Source of the DNA: Streptomyces polyasparticus
Lineage (GTDB): Bacteria > Actinomycetota > Actinomycetes > Streptomycetales > Streptomycetaceae
Direction of reading: 5' to 3'
Assembly: GCF_014493765.1 (NCBI RefSeq)
Contig: NZ_JACTVJ010000004.1
Coordinates: 620,001-684,000 of the forward strand
Length of the DNA stretch: 64,000 bases
Below the pieces are notes generated by a model. It was not told the origin of the DNA, did not search any database, and was given only the letters and a program-made list of their open reading frames with translations. Shown here one piece after another: positions 51,382-59,132 of the stretch (position 1 is its first letter; every line of letters starts with the position of its first letter). The position numbers and the translations under genes were made by a program.

Positions 51382-53328
51382 GTGAGTTCTCCGGATGTCG
51401 CCACCCGCCGCCCCGCCCAGGACCCCGCACCGGCCGCTCCCGCCGTCGCCGTCGAGCAGGCCGAAGCGGCCATCGTCGAGCACTATCCACGGCTCGTCCG
51501 GCTCGGCTATCTCGTCCTTCCGCCAAACCTCGGCCGCAACCGCCGGGTCCTGACCGCGCATTCGCTCGTGCAGCGCGCCCTGCCCAAGGGCCGCACTCCT
51601 GGTGATGCTCCCGCGTTCCCCCAGCAGCGCGGCAGCGGCGGCCAGGGGCGGCTCGGCGACCCGGGGTACGCCTACGTACGGCTGCGGGTGCTCAAGGGCG
51701 CCCTGGAGGCCGGCCTTCCGCTGAAGCGCAAGGCCTGGCCCAAGCGGGCCCAGTTCCCGCCCCTGCTGCCGCAGGTGTGGGGACTGCGGCTGTTCCCGCG
51801 CTCCGGCGGCGCCGATGAACTCGCCCTGGACCAGCGGCTTTCCGCGCTCTCCGGCCCCGCCCGCGCCGCGTACGTGCTGCGCGGGCTCGAAGGACTGCCC
51901 GACACCGAGGTGCGCAGGATCCTGGACGCGGCCGATGTCGAGGACGCGCATGCGGCGCTCGCCGAGGCGGACGGTGTGGAGGCGATGTACGCGCTGCTCG
52001 ACTCCCCCGAGTTCGACCCGTGCTCGCTGCAGGCCCGCCCCACGGATCTGATGCGCCGCCGCCAGCACACCAAGGCCGCCCTGGTCGCCACCGCGGCCGT
52101 GGTGGTCTGCGGGGCGCTGCTCGGGCTGCCCGGGGACGGCTGGGGTCCCGACGGCGCCGCGGCGCCCGCGTACGCGAAGAATCCGGCGGCCGAAGCCGCC
52201 CTGGATCCGGACCAGTTGACGGCCGCGGCCGCCGACGCGTGGAAGCGCTCGGCCCGTACGGACTTCTCGGCCTGGCCCGCGCGCGGCTCGCTCACCGGCG
52301 ACAAGGAGCTGCTTCGCCGCGCGCTCGCGGTGTGGGCGCGGCCCGGCAGGAGTGTGCAGGTCTCGGCAACCCCCGGCACCCCGGCCGGCGCACCGCCCGG
52401 CCCCGCGCAGCTCCTGTACGCGGGCGAGGTCGACCAGGCCCGCGTCGTGCTCCTGTACGACGGGCTGCGGATCGCGCGCTATGCCGAGCCCAAGGAGGGC
52501 ACCAGCGGCGCCGCCCTGGACTTCGCGCGCGTGGACGGCGCGGGCGCGTCCACCGCGAGCGCCCTCGTCGTGGGCCGCACCGACGGCAACGTCCGCTATC
52601 TGACGGCCCCTTGGGTGAGCGGCGTCGCGGTGCGCGACCTCACCGACCCGGATGCCGAGGCGCGCGCGGTCAACCGTACGGAGGACGGCGTGACGGATCC
52701 GGTGCTCAGCCCCGCCCAGGCCCGCGAGTGCACCTCGTGGAACGCCCTCGAACTGCGCGACAACGCCACCACCCGCACCGTCACCGACCTCGGCGAGCTC
52801 ACCCCCGCGCATCTGACCTCGGGCCGTCCCGAGTCCCCGCGCGAGATCTCCGGCAGCGCGGCCCGCGAGAGCTGGGCCCGCACCGCCTGCCTGCTGCCCA
52901 CGGTGCGCGCGCACGGGGTACGGGCGGTCAACTCCTGGGCGTATGCCTTCCAGACGCTGCCCGAGGACAATGGCACCGCGAGCTGGGTCTGCACCCGCGC
53001 CGAGACCTGGCGGGGCGCGGGCAGCCGGACGCTCGCGCAGTTCCAGGCGCCCGGCAAGGAGACCGGGGCCATCGCCGCCAAGGCCGAGGACGCGCCGGCC
53101 TGCGGGCCGCGCGATCCGAAGGTCCTTGCCGGCGTGCTGTGGAAGTCCCGCGCGGGCAGCTGGTATCTGCTCGCGGGCGGCAGCCGTCAGGTCGACTCCA
53201 TCGCCACCTCAGGCGGGGTCACCGCCTCGGCGCGCGGCAACACCCTCTCCGTCCGCGCGCAGGAGGGCGCCCGTGCGGAGCTCAACGGGCGGCTGGAGGA
53301 CGGCGGCAAGGTGAACGCCCTGCGCTGA
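51382..53328 (+). CDS. Membrane-anchored protein with degenerate sigma-factor-like N-terminus
   Basis: 648 residues from GTG 51382 (TTG 51373 possible). Residues ~25-215 resemble an ECF sigma factor that has lost obvious region 2: YPRLVRLGYLVLP, then a region-4-like helix pair LSALSGPARAAYVLRGLEGLPDTEVRRIL. A single helix (ALVATAAVVVCGALLGLPG, ~235) is followed by a ~390-residue outer domain with several Cys (RECTSWNALELRD, RTACLLPTV, ASWVCTRAETW, DAPACGPRDP). It resembles sigma-anti-sigma fusion sensors, but DNA binding is doubtful. It lies 60 bases behind the kinase gene. Confidence 0.75.
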   Translation: MSSPDVATRRPAQDPAPAAPAVAVEQAEAAIVEHYPRLVRLGYLVLPPNLGRNRRVLTAHSLVQRALPKGRTPGDAPAFPQQRGSGGQGRLGDPGYAYVRLRVLKGALEAGLPLKRKAWPKRAQFPPLLPQVWGLRLFPRSGGADELALDQRLSALSGPARAAYVLRGLEGLPDTEVRRILDAADVEDAHAALAEADGVEAMYALLDSPEFDPCSLQARPTDLMRRRQHTKAALVATAAVVVCGALLGLPGDGWGPDGAAAPAYAKNPAAEAALDPDQLTAAAADAWKRSARTDFSAWPARGSLTGDKELLRRALAVWARPGRSVQVSATPGTPAGAPPGPAQLLYAGEVDQARVVLLYDGLRIARYAEPKEGTSGAALDFARVDGAGASTASALVVGRTDGNVRYLTAPWVSGVAVRDLTDPDAEARAVNRTEDGVTDPVLSPAQARECTSWNALELRDNATTRTVTDLGELTPAHLTSGRPESPREISGSAARESWARTACLLPTVRAHGVRAVNSWAYAFQTLPEDNGTASWVCTRAETWRGAGSRTLAQFQAPGKETGAIAAKAEDAPACGPRDPKVLAGVLWKSRAGSWYLLAGGSRQVDSIATSGGVTASARGNTLSVRAQEGARAELNGRLEDGGKVNALR

Positions 53329-53455
53329 CGCCGTGCGTCGGCGAAGGCGAGCCCTCTGCGCTGACGCCCTCACCGGCGAAGGCGAGCCCTCCGCGCCCAC
53401 AACTCCTGGGCGCAGAGGGGTGTCGCAGCGCCTTACCCGTCAGTACATTGACGCC

Positions 53456-54445
53456 ATGTCTAATACGCAGGCCCGGCTCCCCCAGCCGATGGGGTCTCCC
53501 CTGTTCGAGCGCAGCCGAGAACTTGGGGAAGCGTCCGAGCACACAGCGCTCAAGGCACGCAAGGTCTCCTTCGCCTGGGAGGAGACGCCGCTGCACTGGA
53601 TACCCGGCGACCCGTTCACCACGCACACGATCAATGTGCTGCATCTGCTCCTTCCCGCGGGCGAACGCTGGTTCGTGCACGTCTACAAGCAGGTGCTGCC
53701 GTACATCGAGGACGACAGACTGCGCGAGGACGTGATCGGGTTCATCGGCCAGGAGGCCATGCACGCCCAGGCGCACGACGAGGTCCTGCCGCACCTCAAG
53801 GAGCAGGGTCTGGACCCGGCGCCGTATCTCGCCCAGGTCGACTGGCTCTTCGAGAAGCTGCTCGGCGACCGGACGCTGCCGCCCGGCAGGGCCCGCAAGT
53901 GGTGGCTGTACGAGCGGGTCGCGCTGATCGCGGCCATCGAGCACTACACGGCCTTCCTCGGCGACTGGGTGCTCAACGCCGAGAGCCTGGACCGCAAGGG
54001 CGCCGACCCGACGATGCTGGACCTGCTGCGCTGGCACGGCGCGGAGGAGGTCGAGCACCGCTCGGTCGCGTTCGAGCTCTTCCTGCACGTCGACGGCAAC
54101 TACAGCCGCAGGGTGCGCACTTGGGCCACCGCGTTCTCGGCGCTGGTCTTCCTGTGGCAGCGCGGCGCCCGGTTCTTCATGGCCAACGACCCGACCCTGG
54201 ACGACGGGAAGGCGAGCTGGAGCGAGTTCCTCGCGAAGGGGCGGCAGGGGATGCTGCCGACGGCGGGCGCGATGGCGCGCTCCATCCCCCGCTATCTGGC
54301 CCGGGACTACCACCCCTCCCGCGAGGGGTCGACGGCACAGGCGGTGGCCTATCTCGCCTCGTCGCCGGCCGCCCTGGCCGCGGAGGCCCGCGAGAAGGGC
54401 ACCGCTCCCGACCAGGGCAAGCCTTCCGAGAAGGGCGCCGCCTGA
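53456..54445 (+). CDS. PF10118-type metal-dependent protein (ferritin-like diiron motifs)
   Basis: 329 residues, annotated in the family as metal-dependent hydrolase. The sequence shows two ExxH motifs, IGQEAMHAQAHDEVL (~98) and WHGAEEVEHRSVAFE (~194), plus Glu/His in LIAAIEHYTAFLGDW (~158). These are the ligand pattern of ferritin-like diiron oxidases. The gene is followed at one base by a flavin/2Fe-2S reductase and then a TetR gene, so an oxygenase with its electron donor is more likely than a hydrolase. The C-terminus is flexible (Ala/Lys/Glu-rich). Confidence 0.85.
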   Translation: MSNTQARLPQPMGSPLFERSRELGEASEHTALKARKVSFAWEETPLHWIPGDPFTTHTINVLHLLLPAGERWFVHVYKQVLPYIEDDRLREDVIGFIGQEAMHAQAHDEVLPHLKEQGLDPAPYLAQVDWLFEKLLGDRTLPPGRARKWWLYERVALIAAIEHYTAFLGDWVLNAESLDRKGADPTMLDLLRWHGAEEVEHRSVAFELFLHVDGNYSRRVRTWATAFSALVFLWQRGARFFMANDPTLDDGKASWSEFLAKGRQGMLPTAGAMARSIPRYLARDYHPSREGSTAQAVAYLASSPAALAAEAREKGTAPDQGKPSEKGAA

Positions 54446-54446
54446 G

Positions 54447-55502
54447 ATGCCCCGCCTGCGTACCGTCGCCGCCCTGGCCGGCGCCGCCCTCCTGACCCGC
54501 CGCGCGCTGCGCCGCCGGATCGACCGCTCCCCGCTGTGGCCGCTGCCCGCACTGCCGGTGCCCACCTCGGGCCGCCCGCGCGCCCGGGCCCTGACGCTGA
54601 CCCTCGGCCGGCGCGCGGAGATCGCCGAAGGTGTCGTCCAACTGAGCCTGTACGGGCAGGACTTGCCGGCCTGGGAGCCGGGAGCGCATCTGGAGCTGAC
54701 GCTGCCGTCGGGCCTGGTGCGGCAGTACTCGCTGTGCGGCGACCCCGCCGACACCTCCGCGTACACGCTCGCGACCCGGCTCGTCGAGGACGGCAGGGGC
54801 GGTTCGCGCGAGGTGCACGAGGAGCTGCGGGAGGGGATGCGGCTGCGGGTCCGCGGGCCGCGGAACCGTTTCGCGCTGAAGTCCTCGCACGCGTATGTCT
54901 TCGTGGCGGGCGGGATCGGGATCACGCCCGTGCTGCCGATGCTGCGGGCCGCGGAGGCCTCGGGTGCGGACTGGCGGATCCTCTACTGCGGGCGGTCCAG
55001 GGCCTCGATGCCGTTCCTCGACGAGGTCGAGAAGATCGCGGGTCCCGAGCGGCTCACCGTGACGGCCGAGGACGAGGCCGGACTCCCCGATCTGCGGGCT
55101 CTGTTCGCGGACGTGCCGCAGGCGGCGGCCGTCTACTGCTGCGGGCCGGAGCCCTTGATGGACGCGGTGGCCGAGGTGCTGCCGGCCGGCTGCACGCTGC
55201 ACACGGAGCGGTTCACGGCGGCCGCGGCGGTGGCGGGCGACGAGGCCTTCGAGGTCGAACTGCGGCGCAGCGGGCGGACGGTGACCGTGGCCGCGGACGA
55301 GAGCGTCCTGGCGGCCGTCCGCAAGGAGCTGCCGAACACCGCGTACTCCTGCGAGCAGGGCTTCTGCGGGACGTGCCAACAGCGGGTACTCGCCGGGGAG
55401 ATCGACCACCGCGACGAGCTGCTCGTCGACGGCGAGCGCGAGGACTCGATGCTGATCTGCGTCTCGCGCGCCAAGGGCGGCCGGCTCGTGCTCGACCTGT
55501 GA
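54447..55502 (+). CDS. Ferredoxin reductase-like oxidoreductase (PDR/VanB type)
   Basis: 351 residues. Layout: a basic N-terminus, FMN/FAD-binding barrel with RQYSLCGDP (~93), NAD-binding GGIGITPVLPML (~155) and CCGPEPLMDAV (~231), and a C-terminal plant-type 2Fe-2S domain with CEQGFCGTCQQRVL...C (Cx4Cx2C, ~302-310, and C~338). This is the phthalate-dioxygenase reductase arrangement that carries electrons from NAD(P)H to an oxygenase. Start ATG is one base after the diiron gene stop, so the two are an operon. Confidence 0.94.
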   Translation: MPRLRTVAALAGAALLTRRALRRRIDRSPLWPLPALPVPTSGRPRARALTLTLGRRAEIAEGVVQLSLYGQDLPAWEPGAHLELTLPSGLVRQYSLCGDPADTSAYTLATRLVEDGRGGSREVHEELREGMRLRVRGPRNRFALKSSHAYVFVAGGIGITPVLPMLRAAEASGADWRILYCGRSRASMPFLDEVEKIAGPERLTVTAEDEAGLPDLRALFADVPQAAAVYCCGPEPLMDAVAEVLPAGCTLHTERFTAAAAVAGDEAFEVELRRSGRTVTVAADESVLAAVRKELPNTAYSCEQGFCGTCQQRVLAGEIDHRDELLVDGEREDSMLICVSRAKGGRLVLDL

Positions 55503-55650
55503 GGAGGCCGGGCGGCGAGTGCCCGACCGCCGAGGAGGCCGGGCGGCGAGTGCCCGACCGCCGAGGAGGCCGGGCGGCGAGTGCCCGACCGCCGAGGACG
55601 CCGCACAGCGAGTGCCCCACCTCCGGGGGAGCCGTACGGCGAGTGGCCGA
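55501..55650 (+). repeat. Tandem array, 31-bp units (three exact, one drifted, one partial)
   Basis: Units 55501-55531, 55532-55562 and 55563-55593 are identical (start GAGGAGGCCGGGCGGCGAGT). 55594-55624 is diverged, and 55625-55650 is a partial copy. The array starts on the reductase stop codon and ends 12 bases before the TetR start. Each unit has a GGCGG...CCGCC dyad. Confidence 0.96.
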
Positions 55651-55662
55651 TAGAGTGTTCGC

Positions 55663-56376
55663 ATGACGACCGGGGTGCGCCGCAGGATGGCTGTCGAGGA
55701 GCGGCGGCAGCAACTCATCGGCGTGGCCTTGGAGCTGTTCAGCCACCGCTCCCCCGACGAGGTCTCCATCGACGAGATAGCGGCGGCCGCGGGCATCTCG
55801 CGGCCGCTCGTCTACCACTACTTCCCGGGCAAGCTCAGCCTCTACGAGGCGGCTCTGAAGCGGGCCGCCGACGATCTGGCCACCCGGTTCGTCGAGCCGC
55901 GCGAAGGACCGCTCGGCGCGCGGCTGCTGCGGGTGATGGGCCGGTACTTCGACTTCGTGGACGAGCACGGGCCCGGCTTCTCGGCGCTGATGCGCGGGGG
56001 CCCCGCGGTCTCCGGCACGCTGGGCGGCGAGGCCGCGTCGGCGGCCAACGCCCTGATCGATTCGGTGCGCCAGGCCGCGTACGAGGAGATCGTGCGGCAT
56101 CTGGACATCGCCGAGCCGCCCGCCCGGCTCGAACTCGTCATCCGCTCCTGGGTCTCGCTCGCCGAGTCCACCGCACTGATCTGGCTGGACGGGCGGCGGA
56201 TCCCGCGCGCCGAGCTGGAGCTCCAGCTGGTGCACGACTTCGCGGCGCTCACCGCGGTGAGCGCCGCGTACGACGCGGAGATGGCGGCGATCCTGACGCG
56301 CATCCTGGCCGACGAACCGGCGGACGGTCCGTTCGGCGAGCTGGTGGCGCGCCTGGTCGCGCTGGCTCCCCGGTAG
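55663..56376 (+). CDS. TetR family transcriptional regulator
   Basis: 237 residues. The N-terminal HTH covers ~10-60 (RRQQLIGVALELFSHRSPDEVSIDEIAAAAGISRPLVYHYFPGKLSLY, quoted here only to note the YHYF recognition helix end). The rest is the helical ligand domain. It probably controls the diiron/reductase operon upstream. The only region in which it could bind before its own start contains the 31-bp repeats, each with a GGCGG/CCGCC dyad. Confidence 0.92.
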   Translation: MTTGVRRRMAVEERRQQLIGVALELFSHRSPDEVSIDEIAAAAGISRPLVYHYFPGKLSLYEAALKRAADDLATRFVEPREGPLGARLLRVMGRYFDFVDEHGPGFSALMRGGPAVSGTLGGEAASAANALIDSVRQAAYEEIVRHLDIAEPPARLELVIRSWVSLAESTALIWLDGRRIPRAELELQLVHDFAALTAVSAAYDAEMAAILTRILADEPADGPFGELVARLVALAPR

Positions 56377-56390
56377 GCGCCGCGCGGGCG

Positions 56391-56738
56391 TTACGCCTTC
56401 GAGTACGAGGCGTCCAGGTCCCGTACCTCCACGGACACATGGCCCGCGACGGGCGTGCCGACCGCGTACTTGCCGGCGAGCTCGGCGGCGGCCTCGGCCA
56501 GCCGCTTCTTGACCTCGTCGGAGCGACCCGCGAGCAGCGCGATCTCGATCGCGAGCACGCCCGGGCCGTCCGTCTCGTCCCCGATCACGTTCTCCTCGGT
56601 GGTACGGAAGCGGGTCTTGCACGCGGCGAGCCGGGCACCGGCGATCTCCACCACCAGCGGGTGCAGCGCGAGCGCGAAGCCGCGGCGGTCGAACGAGGCG
56701 GCGAAGTGGGCGGGGTGTTCGACGGTGATCTGGGGCAT
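56391..56738 (-). CDS. 5-carboxymethyl-2-hydroxymuconate isomerase-like tautomerase
   Basis: 115 residues from ATG with GGAG upstream. The N-terminal proline (Met-Pro-Gln-Ile-Thr-Val-Glu) is the catalytic base of the tautomerase superfamily after Met removal. The length and VEIAGARLAACKTRFR / AIEIALLAGRSDEVKKRL segments fit the CHMI group, which isomerises aromatic-degradation intermediates. No aromatic catabolic genes are adjacent. It converges with the TetR gene and is divergent from the GNAT gene. Confidence 0.85.
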   Translation of the reverse strand: MPQITVEHPAHFAASFDRRGFALALHPLVVEIAGARLAACKTRFRTTEENVIGDETDGPGVLAIEIALLAGRSDEVKKRLAEAAAELAGKYAVGTPVAGHVSVEVRDLDASYSKA

Positions 56739-56829
56739 GGGCGCGCTCCGGGCTCGGTTGCGGGTGCGGACTCCCCCGAGGCTACGACCTCGCGCGTCGG
56801 CCGTACGGAGCCGTCTGCATACTGAGCAC

Positions 56830-57366
56830 ATGATCACCGCACCGCTCGTGTTCCGGCAGGCCACCGACTCCCCCGCCGATCTCGCGACCCTTGTCGGCCT
56901 GTACGACGGCGCCGCGCGCTGGATGCAGGAGAACGGGATCGACCAGTGGAAGCCGGGCGAGAAGAGCGAGGAGCACTTCCGGCTGCGGATCAAGGAGGGC
57001 GAGGTCTGGCTCGCGTACGCGGAGGACGCGGACGCGCGGGAGACCGTGGCCGGTGCGTACGAGCTGTGGTGGGACGACGAGCCGGCCTGGGGCGAGCAGC
57101 CGCCGGTCGCCGGGTACGTGCACCGCTTGATGACCCACCGCTCGGCGCCCGCCGGCACCGGCCGCGCGCTGCTCGCCCATGCCGAGGAGCGGACCGCGGC
57201 GGCGGGCCGCGGGCTGTGCCGCCTCGACTGCGTGTCGTCGAACCCGCGGCTGCGCACGTACTACGAGCACGCCGGGTACACCGTGGTGGGCGAGCAGCCG
57301 TTCAAGGAGGGCGCGGGCGGCAGCAAGTACGGGGTGACACTCATGGAGCGGAAGCTCACCGGCTGA
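56830..57366 (+). CDS. GNAT family N-acetyltransferase
   Basis: 178 residues. Shows VAGYVHRLMTHRSAPAGTGRALLAHAEER (~100-125; motif A core GTGRALL), and the C-terminal NPRLRTYYEHAGYTVV (~143). Single-domain GNAT; the substrate is unknown. The alternation of Trp/Asp in the middle (YELWWDDEPAWGEQ) suits a pocket for a cationic substrate. The gene is followed by a short repeat that crosses the end of the convergent PP2C gene. Confidence 0.88.
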   Translation: MITAPLVFRQATDSPADLATLVGLYDGAARWMQENGIDQWKPGEKSEEHFRLRIKEGEVWLAYAEDADARETVAGAYELWWDDEPAWGEQPPVAGYVHRLMTHRSAPAGTGRALLAHAEERTAAAGRGLCRLDCVSSNPRLRTYYEHAGYTVVGEQPFKEGAGGSKYGVTLMERKLTG

Positions 57367-57375
57367 TCCCGGCCG

Positions 57376-57445
57376 CCGGTGAGCCGCACCGCCGGTTCCT
57401 GGTCGGTGAGCCGCGCCGCCGGTTCCTAGTCCGTGAGCCGCAGCG
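57376..57445 (+). repeat. 27-bp tandem repeat crossing the stop of the PP2C gene
   Basis: Copies GGTGAGCCGCACCGCCGGTT and GGTGAGCCGCGCCGCCGGTT, each extended to 27 bases, are followed by a third partial copy, CGTGAGCCGCAGCGCC. The third lies inside the minus-strand phosphatase gene whose stop is at 57426. Confidence 0.8.
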
Positions 57446-59060
57446 CCAACAGCGCGATGTCGTCCGCCCTTTCATGTCCGAAGCAGTTGAGCAGGGTGTC
57501 GCAGAGTGCCCCCGGGTCCGCGGGGGCGTCGGCGGCCACTTGACGCAGGTGCGCCAGGGAGACCCCGAGGTCGATACCGCGGGTCTCGATGAGGCCGTCC
57601 GTCACCATCAGGAGCCGTTCCGCCGCCGTGATCTTGAGCTCGGTGGGCTCGGGATGGCCGAGCCCGATGCCGAGCAGCGGCCCGCTCGCCCCGCAGTAGC
57701 GTGCGTCGCCGTCGCCGACGATCAGGGGCGGGATATGGCCCGCGTTGGCGATCCGGGTGCGGCCGGTGGCCGGGTCGACCAGGGCGAGACAGACCGTGGC
57801 CGTGGACTGCGGATGGTAGCGCTGCAGCATCCGGTCGAGCCGTGCCACGAGGACCCCCGGGTCGCTCTCGTCCACGCAGTAGGCCCGCAGGGCGTGGCGG
57901 ATCTCGACCATCACGGTGGCCGCGTCGAGGGAGTGCCCGACGACATCGCCCACCCCGACGAGGATCCCTTCGGGCGTCGTGATCGACACATAGAAGTCGC
58001 CGCCGATCTCGGTGTGCCGGGAGGCCGGCACATAGCGCACCACCACGTCGGCGCCCGGCATCTCGGGCAGCCGTTTGGGCAGGAAGCTGTGCTGCAGCGT
58101 GAGGGCGATATGCCGCTCGACCTCGTACATGAGCAGCGGTTCGGCGGCGAGCGCGGTCGCATGGACGAGCCGGCCGAGCAATCGGCCGCCGTCGCTGCCG
58201 CCGGTGTTGCGTTCGCCCACCTCGTACGCGGGGACGGCCACGCAGACCGGCGGTGCGGTGGCGCTGCCGCAGGCCACGATCAGCCGCGCCGCCTCCGCCT
58301 GGCCCGCACGGAAGTAGCCGGCCGGCCACATCGGGGCGGGCACGACGGTGGACTGGACCCCTGAGCGCCCGGCCATCAGGCGCTCGCTGAGCCGCACCAC
58401 CTCGTCGGCGGCGCTCGCGTCGGGCAGTGCACCGGGGGCGCGCCGCCGCGAGCTGCCCACGACCAGCTCGCCGTCCTCGCCGAAGACGAAGGCCACGGCG
58501 GGCCCGCCGCTGATCCGGGCCGCTCCGGCGGCCGCGGCGGTGGCCAGTTCCTGCGGGCAGCGCGCCGCCTGGACGGCGAGCACCGCCTCGGAGAGCAGCG
58601 AGAGCCGGCCGGCCTCGGCCTCCGCGGTGGTGCGGAACCGTGCGCCGCGGACCGCGGCCCGTACGACGGCCTGGATCTCCTCGGGTTCGGCGGGGACGTT
58701 GAAGTAGGCGTCGGCGCCCGCGTCGAGGCCCCGGGTGCGATCCCCCGGACCCGCGGGTTTCGCGGAGAAGTGCACCACCGGCATTCCGGCGGTGAGCGGA
58801 ACTTCCTTGATACGGCGGCACAGTTCGTACCCGCTCATATCCGGCAGCCCGATGTCGACGAGCGCCACGTCCGGCAGTGCGCCGGCACGCTGCAGCGTGT
58901 CCAGCTCGATCAGCGCCTCGCCGGCACTGGCCACGGGCACGACTTGATGACCCGCCCTGCGCAGTACGGCTCCGATGGCGTACCGGCTCGCGGGTGCGTC
59001 GTCGACGACGAGGACCGTGGAGTCCTCGGCGAGTTCAGGGCTGCCTTCCGTTCGGTTCAT
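57426..59060 (-). CDS. REC-GAF-PP2C (SpoIIE-type) phosphatase
   Basis: 544 residues. A receiver domain (~14-135) has VLVVDDAPAS, the phospho-acceptor in VALVDIGLPDMSG and a Lys in HFSAKPAG. A GAF-like domain (~150-310) follows. The SpoIIE phosphatase domain has motifs IGGDFYVS (~340), GVGDVVGHS (~357), MVTDGLIETRG (~482) and ADDIALLAL at the end. This is the RsbU/RssB-like layout in which phosphorylation of REC controls dephosphorylation of an anti-sigma antagonist. No cognate kinase or antagonist is adjacent. Confidence 0.94.
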   Translation of the reverse strand: MNRTEGSPELAEDSTVLVVDDAPASRYAIGAVLRRAGHQVVPVASAGEALIELDTLQRAGALPDVALVDIGLPDMSGYELCRRIKEVPLTAGMPVVHFSAKPAGPGDRTRGLDAGADAYFNVPAEPEEIQAVVRAAVRGARFRTTAEAEAGRLSLLSEAVLAVQAARCPQELATAAAAGAARISGGPAVAFVFGEDGELVVGSSRRRAPGALPDASAADEVVRLSERLMAGRSGVQSTVVPAPMWPAGYFRAGQAEAARLIVACGSATAPPVCVAVPAYEVGERNTGGSDGGRLLGRLVHATALAAEPLLMYEVERHIALTLQHSFLPKRLPEMPGADVVVRYVPASRHTEIGGDFYVSITTPEGILVGVGDVVGHSLDAATVMVEIRHALRAYCVDESDPGVLVARLDRMLQRYHPQSTATVCLALVDPATGRTRIANAGHIPPLIVGDGDARYCGASGPLLGIGLGHPEPTELKITAAERLLMVTDGLIETRGIDLGVSLAHLRQVAADAPADPGALCDTLLNCFGHERADDIALLALRLTD

Positions 59061-59080
59061 GGACTCCCCCTTCGGGGACA

Positions 59081-59115
59081 GTGCGCGGGCCTGATGTCGG
59101 TGGTGGCCCGCGCAC
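59081..59115 (-). terminator. Terminator downstream of the pullulanase gene
   Basis: GTGCGCGGGCC (59081-59091) pairs with GGCCCGCGCAC (59105-59115) over a 13-base loop. It lies between the pullulanase stop and the phosphatase start, both on the minus strand. Confidence 0.75.
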
Positions 59116-59132
59116 CCAAGTTAGCGCTCCTC

